Shown piece by piece: positions 46,521-58,153 of a DNA stretch of 64,000 nucleotides. The position numbers were made by a program, and so were the translations under genes. Source of the DNA: CAVUXJ01 sp963814975 (GTDB taxonomy: Bacteria; Acidobacteriota; Vicinamibacteria; Vicinamibacterales; CAVVIG01); the NCBI GenBank assembly GCA_963814975.1, contig CAWFFB010000010.1, forward strand, positions 1 to 64,000, written 5' to 3'. The first letter of the stretch is position 1. Every line of letters begins with the position of its first letter. The notes beneath the pieces were generated by a model that saw only the letters and a program-made list of their open reading frames with translations, made no database searches and was not told the origin of the DNA.

Positions 46521-47349
46521 ATGATCAACTACACCGACCGCCTCGCGCTGCTGATGCAAGACATCGTCTCGCGGGTGCCTGCCTTGTCGTTCATCGACAT
46601 GGCCGAGGTGCTGGTGTTTGCGCGGCCAGGACGGACCAGCGCCGAGGGCGCCTTCGCCACCTGCCACTGCCTCAGTCTTCCGCCGAGCGAGCCCGGCTAT
46701 TACTTCTGGCGCGACCGCCATACTTCCTGCATCACGCGACGCTCCGAATGGTTCGTCACCAAATCGCCTGTCGTCACCATCGGGGCGCGGCAGGTGAAGT
46801 ACATGCTTCTCGTTCACGCTGCCGCGCTTCCCGGATCAGTCGCTCGACAAATCGCGGAAGGAGCGGTGGTATCCCGGCCTGAACAACACGTGGATCGCGA
46901 AGCTCGATACCGTCGTTCACGAGCTGTATCACATCGATCCCGAGCACAACGGCATCCGCAGGATCGATCGCGGTGACGGCACCTACTCGGCGCACTGCCA
47001 CAGTCATCAATTCTTCGAGCAGGTGGCCGCCATGGTCACCGAGTACCTCGACACCCGTCCGGATCCGGTCGCGTACGATTTTCTCCAGTACGACTTCGCC
47101 GAACTCGAGGCGCGTCACGGCGGGGTCGTCGGCACGAGCTTCCGCACGTTTCCGTCCTATCCTCATCGGTTCCTCGAGGCGCTGCCGGTTCAGCCTGCGT
47201 GCGAGGCCGATACCCCCGGCGTCGAGGTACAACCAATCCGTAAAGGGCAGCAGCCCATGTGCTACACGGAAGAGGACCTCCACATCCGGCAGTTCATGAA
47301 GGACACGTCGAGGCGGCTGGTGCGGAAAGGGCAGTTCAGGGCCGCGTAA
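46521..47349 (+). CDS. putative zinc metallopeptidase (HELxH), frameshifted
   Basis: MINYTDRLALLMQDIVSRVP begins a protein with PALSFIDMAEVLVFARPGRT and a CHCLSLPPSEPGYYFWRDRH block. After a one-base shift near 46,805 it continues to WIAKLDTVVHELYHIDPEHN, which contains HELYH plus a third histidine six residues later. Another His-rich stretch follows, TYSAHCHSHQFFEQVAAMVT. It ends HIRQFMKDTSRRLVRKGQFR. The HELxHxxxxxH pattern suggests a gluzincin- or metzincin-like zinc site. No signal peptide is seen, so it is probably cytoplasmic. The family is not one I can name. Confidence 0.6.
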
Positions 47350-47889
47350 TGCGGCGCGCGCCGAGAAATCGCTGCGCCCAGTAGCGTGCGCTCAGATGCT
47401 CGACGCGCACAACACCTGTGGAGCTGGGTGCATGGACGAACTCGTCGCCGCCCACCGATATTGCCACGTGCGAGGCGCCCGGCTCGGCGGTCGTGAAAAA
47501 TAGCAGGTCCCCCTGGGCGAGATCGTCCCGAACCTCGCGCCCGATTGTGAATTGCTCGCGTACCGCGCGCGGAAGCGCGACCCCGTGCCGCGCGAAGACG
47601 TACTGCGTGAAGCCACTGCAATCGAACCCCTGTGGATCGGTGCCACCCTCCCTGTAGCGGATGCCTCTGAGGTCGAGCGCGGTGCCCACGAGGGCGGACC
47701 AGTTGGGCTGGCGCCGCTGGCGGCACTCGCCGGAGTAGCGGAAACGCCTTCAGACCCCGTTCGGGGCGTTGCCGCTTGAGCTGGCATGGGAAAAGGCCTC
47801 GGGACGGCGCCCGTCGAGGCGCACGCAGAGAACAGGGTGGCGGTGGCCAGCCCGATCATCAATAAACCGAGAGAATGCGGACGAGACAT
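47336..47889 (-). CDS. NlpC/P60 peptidoglycan hydrolase lipoprotein, frameshifted
   Basis: MSRPHSLGLLMIGLATATLF leads to lipobox FSAC and a disordered Pro/Ala linker. After a shift near 47,690 the NlpC/P60 domain reads LRGIRYREGGTDPQGFDCSG (catalytic Cys), FTQYVFARHGVALPRAVREQ and EPGASHVAISVGGDEFVHAP (catalytic His). It cuts the D-Glu-meso-DAP bond in peptidoglycan stems. Together with mtgA, the M23/LDT pair and the class A PBP it makes the window rich in wall-remodelling enzymes. Its end overlaps the convergent metallopeptidase gene by 14 bases. Confidence 0.85.
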
Positions 47890-48016
47890 AGGACCTCTGA
47901 TTCTATCGGCGGGAGGCGCGCGGCGCCATAGCCGCTAAACGGCGCGTTGCGAGTCGTTTACAAGTGCCGAGATCTTGACACCTCGCCGGGGGTCGGGCAA
48001 AATTCAAACCGGGTCG

Positions 48017-48550
48017 ATGGAACAGACGCTTCTCCTCAACGCGTCATACGAGCCTCTCAAGATTGTCCACTGGCAGAAGGCGGTCACGCTTTGGTGCCAG
48101 GGCAAGGTCGAGGTTATTTCTGTCTACGACCGGGAGATCCGGGCTGTGTCGTTCAGCTTCAAGCTGCCTTCGGTCATCCGACTGCTGCGGTACATCAAGA
48201 TCAAGCGTCGCTTCGACTACGTGCCGTTTTCCCGGGCGAACATCTACGCGCGCGACGATCATCGGTGCCAGTACTGCGGCGACGACTTCCCGACCAGCGA
48301 GCTTACCTTCGATCATGTCGTGCCGGTCGCTCATGGCGGCCGGAAAGACTGGGGGAACATCGTCACCTGCTGCGTCAGCTGCAACCGCCGGAAGGGCGGG
48401 CGCACGCCGGCTGAAGCGGGGATGCATTTGCGTCGGGTCCCGAAACGGCCGGAGTCGGCGCCGGCCATCCGCATCACCGTGGGGCTCAGAAACGCCCCGG
48501 AAAGCTGGCGCGATTACCTCTACTGGAACGTCGAGCTCGACGACACCTAG
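48017..48550 (+). CDS. HNH endonuclease-domain protein
   Basis: The 177-residue protein begins MEQTLLLNASYEPLKIVHWQ, the standard start of the stand-alone HNH family of many soil bacteria. It has a zinc ribbon CQYCG and CCVSCNRRKGGRTP flanking the HNH core FDHVVPVAHGGRKDWGNIVT. The core aligns with McrA-like and Cas9-type HNH folds. It most likely nicks or cleaves DNA. There is no adjacent methyltransferase, so it is not an obvious restriction system. Confidence 0.88.
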   Translation: MEQTLLLNASYEPLKIVHWQKAVTLWCQGKVEVISVYDREIRAVSFSFKLPSVIRLLRYIKIKRRFDYVPFSRANIYARDDHRCQYCGDDFPTSELTFDHVVPVAHGGRKDWGNIVTCCVSCNRRKGGRTPAEAGMHLRRVPKRPESAPAIRITVGLRNAPESWRDYLYWNVELDDT

Positions 48551-48640
48551 TTGAAGCCGTGACATGTGACGGTCTGAAGTCCGCCCCTGAACTCCAGGCT
48601 GAAAGTGTGCCTGCGTGGTGTCAGACTTGACAGTTGAGCC

Positions 48641-49629
48641 TTGAGACCTCTGACCGTACACCCAGCACGCGCCATCGAGGGCGGGCGCATCGCCATTTCC
48701 GGCACTGGTTTTTCCGTCGATCACGAGCATCTCCCGATGGTGCACGTTGGCGACAAGCGCGCCCGCGTGGTGTTCGCGTCGCCGTCACGCCTCGACGTCA
48801 TCGTTCCGGCAGGTCTCACGGCAGGCGGACTGGTTCCGGTGGAGGTGGCGGCGGCCGGTGGGAACGCGGCGACCATTCAGATCGCTGCGCCGTGTGCGAC
48901 CGGATTGCACCAGGTCGACAGTCCCGTCTTCGATCGCGAGGGGAACCTCTACGTCACCTACAGCGGCACGCGGGGCCAGCAGGTGCCGGTGTCGATCTTC
49001 CGGGTGCGGCCGAACGGCACGCGCGAGACCTTCTCGTCGGGTGTCGTCAACCCGACGTCGATGGCGATCGACGCCGATGGGCGTGATTTACATGTCGAGC
49101 CGCTTCGAGGGGACCGTCTACCGATTGAAGCCGGACGGATCGGTGGAGCCCTTCGCCACGGATCTGGGCGTCGCGTGCGGGCTGGCGTTTTCGTGGGACG
49201 GTACGCTGTTTGTCGGCGATCGCTCGGGCACGATCTTCAGTGTGGACCGCAACGGGCGCGCGACGACGTTCGCGTCGCTGCCGCCCAGCGTCGCCGCGTT
49301 TCACCTTGCCGTCGGCCGCGAACGCGCCCTGTACGTCACCGGCCCCACGCTCTCCTCGTACGACGTCGTCTATCGGATTGACGAGCAAGGCACCGTGGAG
49401 CATTCACAGCCCGGTGTTCGGCCGGCCCCAGGGTCTCGCCTTCGATGCGGCGGGCACCTTGTTTGTCGCGGAAGCGCTTGCGGGGGCGAGCGGGCTGTAC
49501 CGGCTGGGGGCGGGGGAGCCGGAACTCGTGCTCGCCGGGCCCGGTCTTGTCGGGCTCGCTTTCGACCCGAACGGCGGCCTCGTCGTGTGCACCAACGACA
49601 GCGCCTATCGGCTGCCGCCGATGCACTGA
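48641..49629 (+). CDS. IPT/TIG plus beta-propeller (SMP-30/NHL-like) protein, frameshifted
   Basis: TTG at 48,641 opens LRPLTVHPARAIEGGRIAIS, an IPT/TIG fold of about 85 residues. A propeller domain follows with repeating blades: QVDSPVFDREGNLYVTYSGT, GVACGLAFSWDGTLFVGDRS and RPQGLAFDAAGTLFVAEALA. Frame changes near 49,082 and 49,403 are needed. No signal peptide is visible at the chosen start. The function may be ligand binding or a gluconolactonase-like activity. It precedes the amino-acid permease by about 100 bases. Confidence 0.65.
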
Positions 49630-49729
49630 CACGCTTTTTCACAGTGCTGTCGTGTCCGTCCTTCGGAAGGACCGTGGGTCCCATTCCGCGGGTGCGCCGC
49701 GATCCGTGGGTTACAATTTCGGCCGCAGA

Positions 49730-51229
49730 ATGTCGCAGCTCTTTCAGCGCAAGCCAATCGCCGCGCTTCTTTCGGACACCGACCGCTCAGGTCTGAAGCG
49801 CGTCATGGGCGCCGGCGATCTGATCATGCTGGCGATCGGGGCGGTGATTGGCGCCGGCATTTTCTCGTCCATCGGCACCGCCGCGGCGGGCGAGGTGCTG
49901 CCCTCGGGCCAGGTCGTGCGGTACGGCGCCGGCCCCGCGCTCGTTGTTTCCTTCGCCCTGCTGGCCGTCGTCTGCGGGCTTGCCGCGCTCTGCTACGCGG
50001 AGCTGGCCGCGATGATCCCGCAGGCGGGGAGCGCTTACGCGTACTCGTACGCCACGCTGGGGGAGCTCGTCGCGTGGATCATCGGGTGGGATTTGATCCT
50101 GGAGTACGCGGTCGGCAACATTGCGGTCGCGATCGCATGGAGCGGCTATTTCAAGTCGCTGCTCACCGTGTTCGGCATCCATCTGCCGGATTTCCTGACT
50201 CACGGCTACCGGACGGCGCTGCTCAGTTCCGATCCGGCGATCCACGCCCTCCTGCAGACCGCCCCGCGGGTCGCGGGCGTGCCGCTTCTCCTGAATATTC
50301 CAGCCTTCGTGATCGTCATGCTGATCACCTGGCTGCTCTACATCGGCGTGAAGGAGAGCGTCCGCGCGAACAACATCATGGTCGTCGTCAAGCTGCTCGT
50401 GCTCGGGCTGTTCGTGACGGTCGGCAGCGTGCACGTCAACCCGGACAACTTCGTGCCGTTCGCCCCCAATGGCTGGCGCGGCATCCACCAGGGCGCCGCG
50501 ATCGTGTTCTTCGCCTACATCGGGTTCGACGCGATTTCGACCGCGGCGGAGGAGACGAAGAACCCGCAGCGCAACATGCCTATCGGCATCCTGGGCGGCC
50601 TCGCGATCTGCACCGTCATCTACATCGTCGTGGGCGTCGTGGCGACCGGGCTCGTGCCGTACCAGCAGCTCCGGGCGGCCGATCCGCTGGCCCACGCGCT
50701 CGAGCTGGCCGGCCTGCCGACCGCCAGCGCCATCGTCGCGTTCGGCGCCATCGTCTCGATCACGGCTGTGCTCCTGGTCTTCCAGTACGGACAGCCGCGC
50801 ATCTTCTTTGCCATGGCTCGCGATGGCCTGCTTCCCAAGTGGGCGGCGAGGATCCATCCGAAGTACCGGACGCCGCACGTCACGACCGTCGTGACCGGTC
50901 TCGTCGTCGCGGTCGGCGCGCTGTTCATGGACGAGAACGAGATCTACGACCTGACGAATATCGGCACGCTGTCGGCATTCGCGATTGTCTGCGTCGGCGT
51001 GCTGGTGCTGCGGCGGATCGATCCCGATCGCCCGCGGCCGTTCCGCGTGCCGGCGCTCCCGGTCGTCGCGCTGCTCGGCGCGGCGGCCTGTCTTTACGTG
51101 ATCGTCGGCCTGCCGGCAACCGCCAAATGGCGCTTCCTGGTCTGGCTGGTCGTCGGCATCGCGTTGTATTTCGCCTACGGGTTCCGCCACAGCCAGCTCC
51201 GCGCGTCCGCCCGCTCCGATCGCAGGTAG
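49730..51229 (+). CDS. APC-family amino acid permease
   Basis: The 499-residue protein starts MSQLFQRKPIAALLSDTDRS and has twelve to fourteen predicted helices. Helix 1 carries IGAVIGAGIFSSIGTAAAGE, the unwound substrate-binding GxG segment. Later blocks are AELAAMIPQAGSAYAYSYAT and IVFFAYIGFDAISTAAEETK, typical of the cationic amino-acid transporter group. It imports or exchanges amino acids across the inner membrane. The C-terminus ends in a short basic tail. The start ATG at 49,730 is preferred because the family begins here; an upstream extension has no homology. Confidence 0.9.
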   Translation: MSQLFQRKPIAALLSDTDRSGLKRVMGAGDLIMLAIGAVIGAGIFSSIGTAAAGEVLPSGQVVRYGAGPALVVSFALLAVVCGLAALCYAELAAMIPQAGSAYAYSYATLGELVAWIIGWDLILEYAVGNIAVAIAWSGYFKSLLTVFGIHLPDFLTHGYRTALLSSDPAIHALLQTAPRVAGVPLLLNIPAFVIVMLITWLLYIGVKESVRANNIMVVVKLLVLGLFVTVGSVHVNPDNFVPFAPNGWRGIHQGAAIVFFAYIGFDAISTAAEETKNPQRNMPIGILGGLAICTVIYIVVGVVATGLVPYQQLRAADPLAHALELAGLPTASAIVAFGAIVSITAVLLVFQYGQPRIFFAMARDGLLPKWAARIHPKYRTPHVTTVVTGLVVAVGALFMDENEIYDLTNIGTLSAFAIVCVGVLVLRRIDPDRPRPFRVPALPVVALLGAAACLYVIVGLPATAKWRFLVWLVVGIALYFAYGFRHSQLRASARSDRR

Positions 51230-51309
51230 CCCGGCCGCCGGTCGACGGGTTCACCTCGCGTGTTAGAATGAAGGATTCGAAACCCCGGTAGAAACCCGGC
51301 AGAAGGCCC

Positions 51310-54115
<2,806 letters not shown>

Positions 54116-54120
54116 GAGGA

Positions 54121-54173
54121 TGTGGTAAGATTACCACAATTTGTGGGCGTAACGATGTGGTGAAGACGCCACA
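54121..54173. promoter_or_regulatory. pair of palindromic operator-like sites upstream of lpxC
   Basis: TGTGGTAAGATTACCACA (54,121-54,138) is a perfect 8+8 inverted repeat. TGTGGTGAAGACGCCACA (54,156-54,173) is a near copy. Both sites are flanked by GA and AT, and their centres lie 35 bases apart. A half-site, TGTGG, lies between them. The arrangement suits a dimeric repressor binding cooperatively before lpxC. The regulator is unknown. Confidence 0.6.
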
Positions 54174-54322
54174 ATCAGTACATGCCTCCAACTCAACCGC
54201 GTCGTGTCGACCTGTCTAAACGACTGTCGTCTCAGACCTTAGGGCGGAGGGTCTCGTTCGGGCCTGACAGGCATTCAGTTTGCTGAGCTGGCAGTGCTCG
54301 TCCCTTTTTGCTCGAGAGGCTG

Positions 54323-55237
54323 ATGGACGCACAGCGAACCATTCGTCGTCAAATTTCTTGTGTCGGGATCGGGCTTCACTCCGGCAACAAGGTTCACCTG
54401 TCGCTGAAGCCCGCCGTCGCGGACTTCGGAATCCGGTTCCGTCGGACCGATCTCGGGCACCACGAAGTGCCGGCGACCATTCAGCACCTGGCCGGCATTC
54501 AACTGGCGACCGGGCTGGCGCGCAACGACGTCTCGGTGGAGACGGTCGAGCACCTGATGGCCGCGCTCGTCGCGATGGGCGTCGACAACGTGCTGATCGA
54601 GCTGAACTCGCCGGAAGTGCCGATCATGGACGGCAGCGCGGCCCCCTTCATCTATCTGATTCACGAGGCGGGCGTGCGGAAACTCCAGGCGCCGCGGAAG
54701 TACCTGAAGATCGTCCGGCCGATCGCGATTTCGCGCGGTGACAAACGGATTGCGCTGTATCCGTCGGACCACTTCAAGGTCACCTACAGCATCAGCTACG
54801 ACCATCCGCTGCTGCGCCATCAGTCGCGCACGCTGCGGATCACCGAAGAGAGCTTCATCGAGGAGGTCGCGCCGGCGCGCACGTTCACCTTCTTGAAGGA
54901 CGTCGAGATGCTCCGCCAGAACGGCCTCGCGCTCGGCGGCTCGCTGGACAACGCGATCGTGCTCGGCGAGACCGGCGTGCTCAACAACGCGCTGCGGTTC
55001 GAAGACGAGTTCGTGCGCCACAAGATTCTCGATGCCGTCGGCGACCTCGCCCTGGTCGGCTATCCTGTGATCGGTCACCTGGTCGCGCACCGCGCGGGAC
55101 ACGCGCTGCATACCGAGTTCGCGTCGAAGATTCTCGAAGAAACGCAGGCGTGGCGGCTCGTCGAGGCCCCGGCCGACGGTGTCGCGCTCCCAATGGGCGT
55201 GCCAGTGAAGAACGCCGCCCCCCGACTGGCGAACTAG
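54323..55237 (+). CDS. lpxC: UDP-3-O-acyl-N-acetylglucosamine deacetylase
   Basis: LpxC performs the committed step of lipid A synthesis in the cytosol. The start MDAQRTIRRQISCVGIGLHS has the family GIGLHSG motif. The zinc ligands are the His of ETVEHLMAALVAMGVDN, and His and Asp of RHKILDAVGDLALVG; the catalytic His is in HRAGHALH. The 304-residue length is standard. ATG at 54,323 is preferred over one five codons upstream (MLERL). It implies a diderm envelope. Two palindromes upstream may regulate it. Confidence 0.95.
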   Translation: MDAQRTIRRQISCVGIGLHSGNKVHLSLKPAVADFGIRFRRTDLGHHEVPATIQHLAGIQLATGLARNDVSVETVEHLMAALVAMGVDNVLIELNSPEVPIMDGSAAPFIYLIHEAGVRKLQAPRKYLKIVRPIAISRGDKRIALYPSDHFKVTYSISYDHPLLRHQSRTLRITEESFIEEVAPARTFTFLKDVEMLRQNGLALGGSLDNAIVLGETGVLNNALRFEDEFVRHKILDAVGDLALVGYPVIGHLVAHRAGHALHTEFASKILEETQAWRLVEAPADGVALPMGVPVKNAAPRLAN

Positions 55238-55311
55238 TCCTCTTTCAGAAGCTTGCCGCCTTGAGCGCTGGCCTTAGCCCTCATCTACCAGCTCGCTGCC
55301 GGGAGTCCGCT

Positions 55312-55333
55312 GAGAGCTGAGGGCGAGAGCTGA
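55312..55333. repeat. short intergenic direct repeat GAGAGCTGA
   Basis: GAGAGCTGA occurs at 55,312-55,320 and 55,325-55,333, with GGCTCAG just after. It lies between lpxC and a convergent gene. Short phrase-like repeats of this kind occur elsewhere in the window (63.1 and 63.47 kb). Confidence 0.5.
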
Positions 55334-55350
55334 CGGCTCAGTGTTGCGAC

Positions 55351-56712
55351 CTACCTGACCCAGAACGACTTCACCGTTGTCTCCGATCCACACCGCTCGA
55401 ACCAGTCGACACCTTCACTGACGAGATCGAACTTGATCGAGTAGCGCCCTGGCTCGGGCACCGCCGGGAAGTCGACCGAAACGTCAGTAGTGCCCCCGGC
55501 TTGGATCGTTTGCGGCAGTCCGGCGCGCGCGAAGTCGCGGTTGATGAGCGCGCCGTCGGCGGTGCATAACTGCGCGCCGAGGCGGACGAGTCGCCGCCCG
55601 TACGTCGCGTCAGCGGGGAAGGGCTTCGTCGACAAGTTGCGCACCCTGGTGCGGACGCGGAGCACGCGGCCGCTGTGCGCCATCAGGGGAAGGCCTGGCA
55701 CCAGCGTGCGGACGTCGATTCGCGCCCTCGGGGTCGCCCCGCGAATGGCGTTGCCAAGATTGTTGTTGTCCCAGATCTCGTGCCGGATGGCGTCGAGGTC
55801 CACCGAACCCGGCACGAAACGGCGGGAGTACGCGTCCTCCGGGTGATCGGTGATTTCCCAACAGAGACGGTCCACGCCGGCGTCGGCGGCGAGCTGCCGC
55901 GCGAGGTTCATCTCCGCGTCGCCGTCGTTCCAGGCGAACAGGATGTACCGCCAGTTGAGGTAGGGCAGGTCCCGGCCGGCGGCGCGCTTTTCGTCGGCCA
56001 TCGCGCGCAGGTTCGCGAGTGCCACGTCGAACCGTCCGCGTTGCCGGTACTTGCTGTAGCTGTCTGCGGTCGCGCCGTCGATTGAAAAGGTGACCTCGTC
56101 GATGCCCGAGTGCGCCAGCCGCCGCGCCTCGGCCTCGGAAAACGCGAGGCCGTTCGTGCTCGTATAGAGGTAGATGTGCGGGAAGTTCGTCTTGATGTAC
56201 TCGCACATCTCGATCGCCCGCCTGTGGAGGAACGCCTCCCCGTAGTTGAAGAAATCGACGCGGTTGAGCGACGGCCCGACCTCGTCGATCACGCGCCGGA
56301 ACAGCTCGAAGTCGAGCATGCCGGCCTGCCGCGTCCGGGTGATGCCGGTTTCCGGGGCGCAGCACGCCCCGGCGCACGAGATATTGCACGCGGCCGTGCA
56401 CTCGATGAACATCCGCGCGGGCAGCCGACCCGCGTCGATCGAACGCGCGGTCGGGAGCTGGTCCTTCTTCAGCGGCAACTTCAACGGGCAGTCGCCGCAA
56501 AATGACGACCCGCCGTGGTTGAGTTCCTCGCGCAGCCGGCTGATCGACGGCCCCGTCCAGATATCTCCGACCGAGGTGGCGCGCGCGTCGCCCAGCACGC
56601 GATGGCCATACGGATCCGCGCAGCCGCACACCATCCGGCCGTCGCAGAGCATCACGAGGATGTCCCACGGCCATGAACACGTGAAGCGGGTTGCCAGATA
56701 GTTGAGGGACAT
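55351..56712 (-). CDS. radical SAM protein with N-terminal SPASM-like Cys region and C-terminal beta-sandwich
   Basis: ATG at 56,712 gives MSLNYLATRFTCSWPWDILV. Residues 10-90 hold a SPASM-like cluster region before the core: CSWPWDILVMLCDGRMVCGC, LGDARATSVGDIW and FCGDCPLK. The core then starts ECTAACNISCAGACC, whose first three cysteines have CxxxCxxxC spacing, one more than the classic CxxxCxxC. YLYTSTNGLAFSEAEARRLA and EVTFSIDGATADSYSKYRQR follow. The last ~100 residues form a Wzt-like beta-sandwich (RVRTRVRNLSTKPFPADATY; PEPGRYSIKFDLVSEGVDWF). Such proteins modify peptides or surface sugars. The order SPASM-radical SAM is inverted from the usual. Confidence 0.8.
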   Translation of the reverse strand: MSLNYLATRFTCSWPWDILVMLCDGRMVCGCADPYGHRVLGDARATSVGDIWTGPSISRLREELNHGGSSFCGDCPLKLPLKKDQLPTARSIDAGRLPARMFIECTAACNISCAGACCAPETGITRTRQAGMLDFELFRRVIDEVGPSLNRVDFFNYGEAFLHRRAIEMCEYIKTNFPHIYLYTSTNGLAFSEAEARRLAHSGIDEVTFSIDGATADSYSKYRQRGRFDVALANLRAMADEKRAAGRDLPYLNWRYILFAWNDGDAEMNLARQLAADAGVDRLCWEITDHPEDAYSRRFVPGSVDLDAIRHEIWDNNNLGNAIRGATPRARIDVRTLVPGLPLMAHSGRVLRVRTRVRNLSTKPFPADATYGRRLVRLGAQLCTADGALINRDFARAGLPQTIQAGGTTDVSVDFPAVPEPGRYSIKFDLVSEGVDWFERCGSETTVKSFWVR

Positions 56713-56841
56713 TCTCAGACGCCAATCAGTTGACAGAACACAGTCCACACTTGACGGTCAAAAAAACGTTGAAATCCGGTCCCGAAGTCTCGCCGCTCCC
56801 ATTGAACGCCGATCTGATCACCGTCGACTGTCACCTGTGAA

Positions 56842-57108
56842 CTACTTCTTCGACAGGCCCCTCATATACGCCTCGAGCCGGTCGTTCTCGTACTTGACGG
56901 TATTGAGAAAGAGGCTTTCCGCCAGATAGGTTCGGCGTTCGGCCTCGGTCATCTGCTCGATCAGGTGTTGGATTTCCCTCACCATGTCCTCGAACGAGCG
57001 ATCGAGGTCGCGCCTGGCGGTCACTTCCCGATAGAGCCCTTCCATGACGGCGAGCAGGTCGCCGTCCAGCACGATCTCGCTGCCCGTCGACGTCTTGATG
57101 ATGCGCAT
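56842..57108 (-). CDS. conserved-looking 88-residue protein, third gene of the sigma operon
   Basis: MRIIKTSTGSEIVLDGDLLA begins a mostly helical small protein with REVTARRDLDRSFEDMVREI and LAESLFLNTVKYENDRLEAY. No known domain is recognised. It begins one base after the end of the STAS gene on the same strand, so it is very likely co-transcribed with the sigma factor and antagonist. It may regulate that switch. The helical, charged nature suits a protein-interaction role. Confidence 0.65.
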   Translation of the reverse strand: MRIIKTSTGSEIVLDGDLLAVMEGLYREVTARRDLDRSFEDMVREIQHLIEQMTEAERRTYLAESLFLNTVKYENDRLEAYMRGLSKK

Positions 57109-57109
57109 A

Positions 57110-57451
57110 CTACGCCCCGAAGCTCTCGAGAGCGGCCGGCTCGTCGACGTGCATCTCGATGAAATTATGAGAGCCGGTCAGCCTCAACATCGTCGCGACG
57201 CGTTTTTGCACGCCCGAGAGCTTGAGATGGCCGCCAGCGGCGTTGACCTGGCGGTAGACATCCATCAGGCAGCCGATCGTCGCGCTGTCCACATACGTGA
57301 CCGGAGTCATGTCGATGAGAATGTCATGATTGCCCGCCGAGACGAGGCTGCTTATCGCCGACGAGAAGTCGCCCAGGATCGGATACATGAGGCGTGTTTC
57401 GCCGACGCGGACGATCGACACGCGGCCTGCCTGTTCGGTTGTGAGATGCAT
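57110..57451 (-). CDS. STAS-domain anti-anti-sigma factor
   Basis: The 113-residue protein starts MHLTTEQAGRVSIVRVGETR and has LIDMTPVTYVDSATIGCLMD and LSGVQKRVATMLRLTGSHNF. The phosphoacceptor region is DSATIG, where serine is followed by Ala-Thr in place of Ser-Gly. Its ATG overlaps the sigma-factor stop (TGATG), giving translational coupling. Pairing of an RpoE-type sigma with a STAS protein suggests partner-switching control. The kinase is not in the window, although the 88-residue protein follows. Confidence 0.85.
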   Translation of the reverse strand: MHLTTEQAGRVSIVRVGETRLMYPILGDFSSAISSLVSAGNHDILIDMTPVTYVDSATIGCLMDVYRQVNAAGGHLKLSGVQKRVATMLRLTGSHNFIEMHVDEPAALESFGA

Positions 57452-58089
57452 CAGTATGCTCCCGTGCGTGAGGGGGCGTCGGCCGACGACCGGCTGGGGC
57501 CATGGTGCTCGCCGCGCAGCTTCCGGATTCGGCGCGCCAGCCCGGTTCGCCCGCGATTGATGCGCGACTTGACCGTGCCTTCGGGAAGCCCCAGCCTGTC
57601 CGCGATCTCCTGGTAGGACAGCTCGTGAATGTCCCGCATCAGCACCGCCTCGCGGAGCGGCTCGGGCAGCGCCGCGAGCGCCTCCCGCAGAAGCGTCAGC
57701 CGGTCGCGTTGCTCGAGCGCGGCCATCGGTCCCGGATCGCGTGACGCCGGCGCCAGGTCGCTCGCGTCGACGGTGCGGTCGATCGTGGCGCGCTCCCTTC
57801 GCACGCTGCGGTAGTGGTCGATGCACAGGTTCCGGCTGACGCTGATCAGCCAGGTCTGAAAATTCGCGCGCCGGTCGAACGTGTCAAGCGACTTGAAGAC
57901 CTTCAGAAAGATCTCCTGTGTGAGATCCTCGGCTTCCTCGTGTCCGCCGACGAACTGGTACGCGATGTTGAAGACCTTCCGCCGGTACAGGCGAACAACA
58001 GCGTCCCAGGCGGTCTGATCGCCCCCCAGGCACCGTTCAATGAGCGTCTCGATCGCCTCCGGCGAATGGGCCGGCACCTCGGCAGGCAT
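57451..58089 (-). CDS. RNA polymerase sigma-70 factor, ECF/RpoE type
   Basis: The product (about 212 residues from the ATG at 58,089; TTG at 58,101 is the alternative) has sigma2: LYRRKVFNIAYQFVGGHEEA, EDLTQEIFLKVFKSLDTFDR and FQTWLISVSRNLCIDHYRSV. A sigma4 follows: LPEPLREAVLMRDIHELSYQ, EIADRLGLPEGTVKSRINRG. This is the architecture of ECF sigma factors. It directs RNA polymerase to a stress or envelope regulon. The C-terminal tail is Ser/Arg-rich. It is divergent from lysA with a 64-base gap. Confidence 0.92.
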   Translation of the reverse strand: MPAEVPAHSPEAIETLIERCLGGDQTAWDAVVRLYRRKVFNIAYQFVGGHEEAEDLTQEIFLKVFKSLDTFDRRANFQTWLISVSRNLCIDHYRSVRRERATIDRTVDASDLAPASRDPGPMAALEQRDRLTLLREALAALPEPLREAVLMRDIHELSYQEIADRLGLPEGTVKSRINRGRTGLARRIRKLRGEHHGPSRSSADAPSRTGAY

Positions 58090-58153
58090 CAGGGTTGTCA
58101 AGCAACGCGGGCAAGCCGATGATATCAGGTGATATAGTCGTCAGTCACCAAGC

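Noticed and set aside
48017..48550. HNH nuclease as part of a restriction or CRISPR system
   Set aside because: No methyltransferase, Cas or phage gene lies nearby; it is a stand-alone family.
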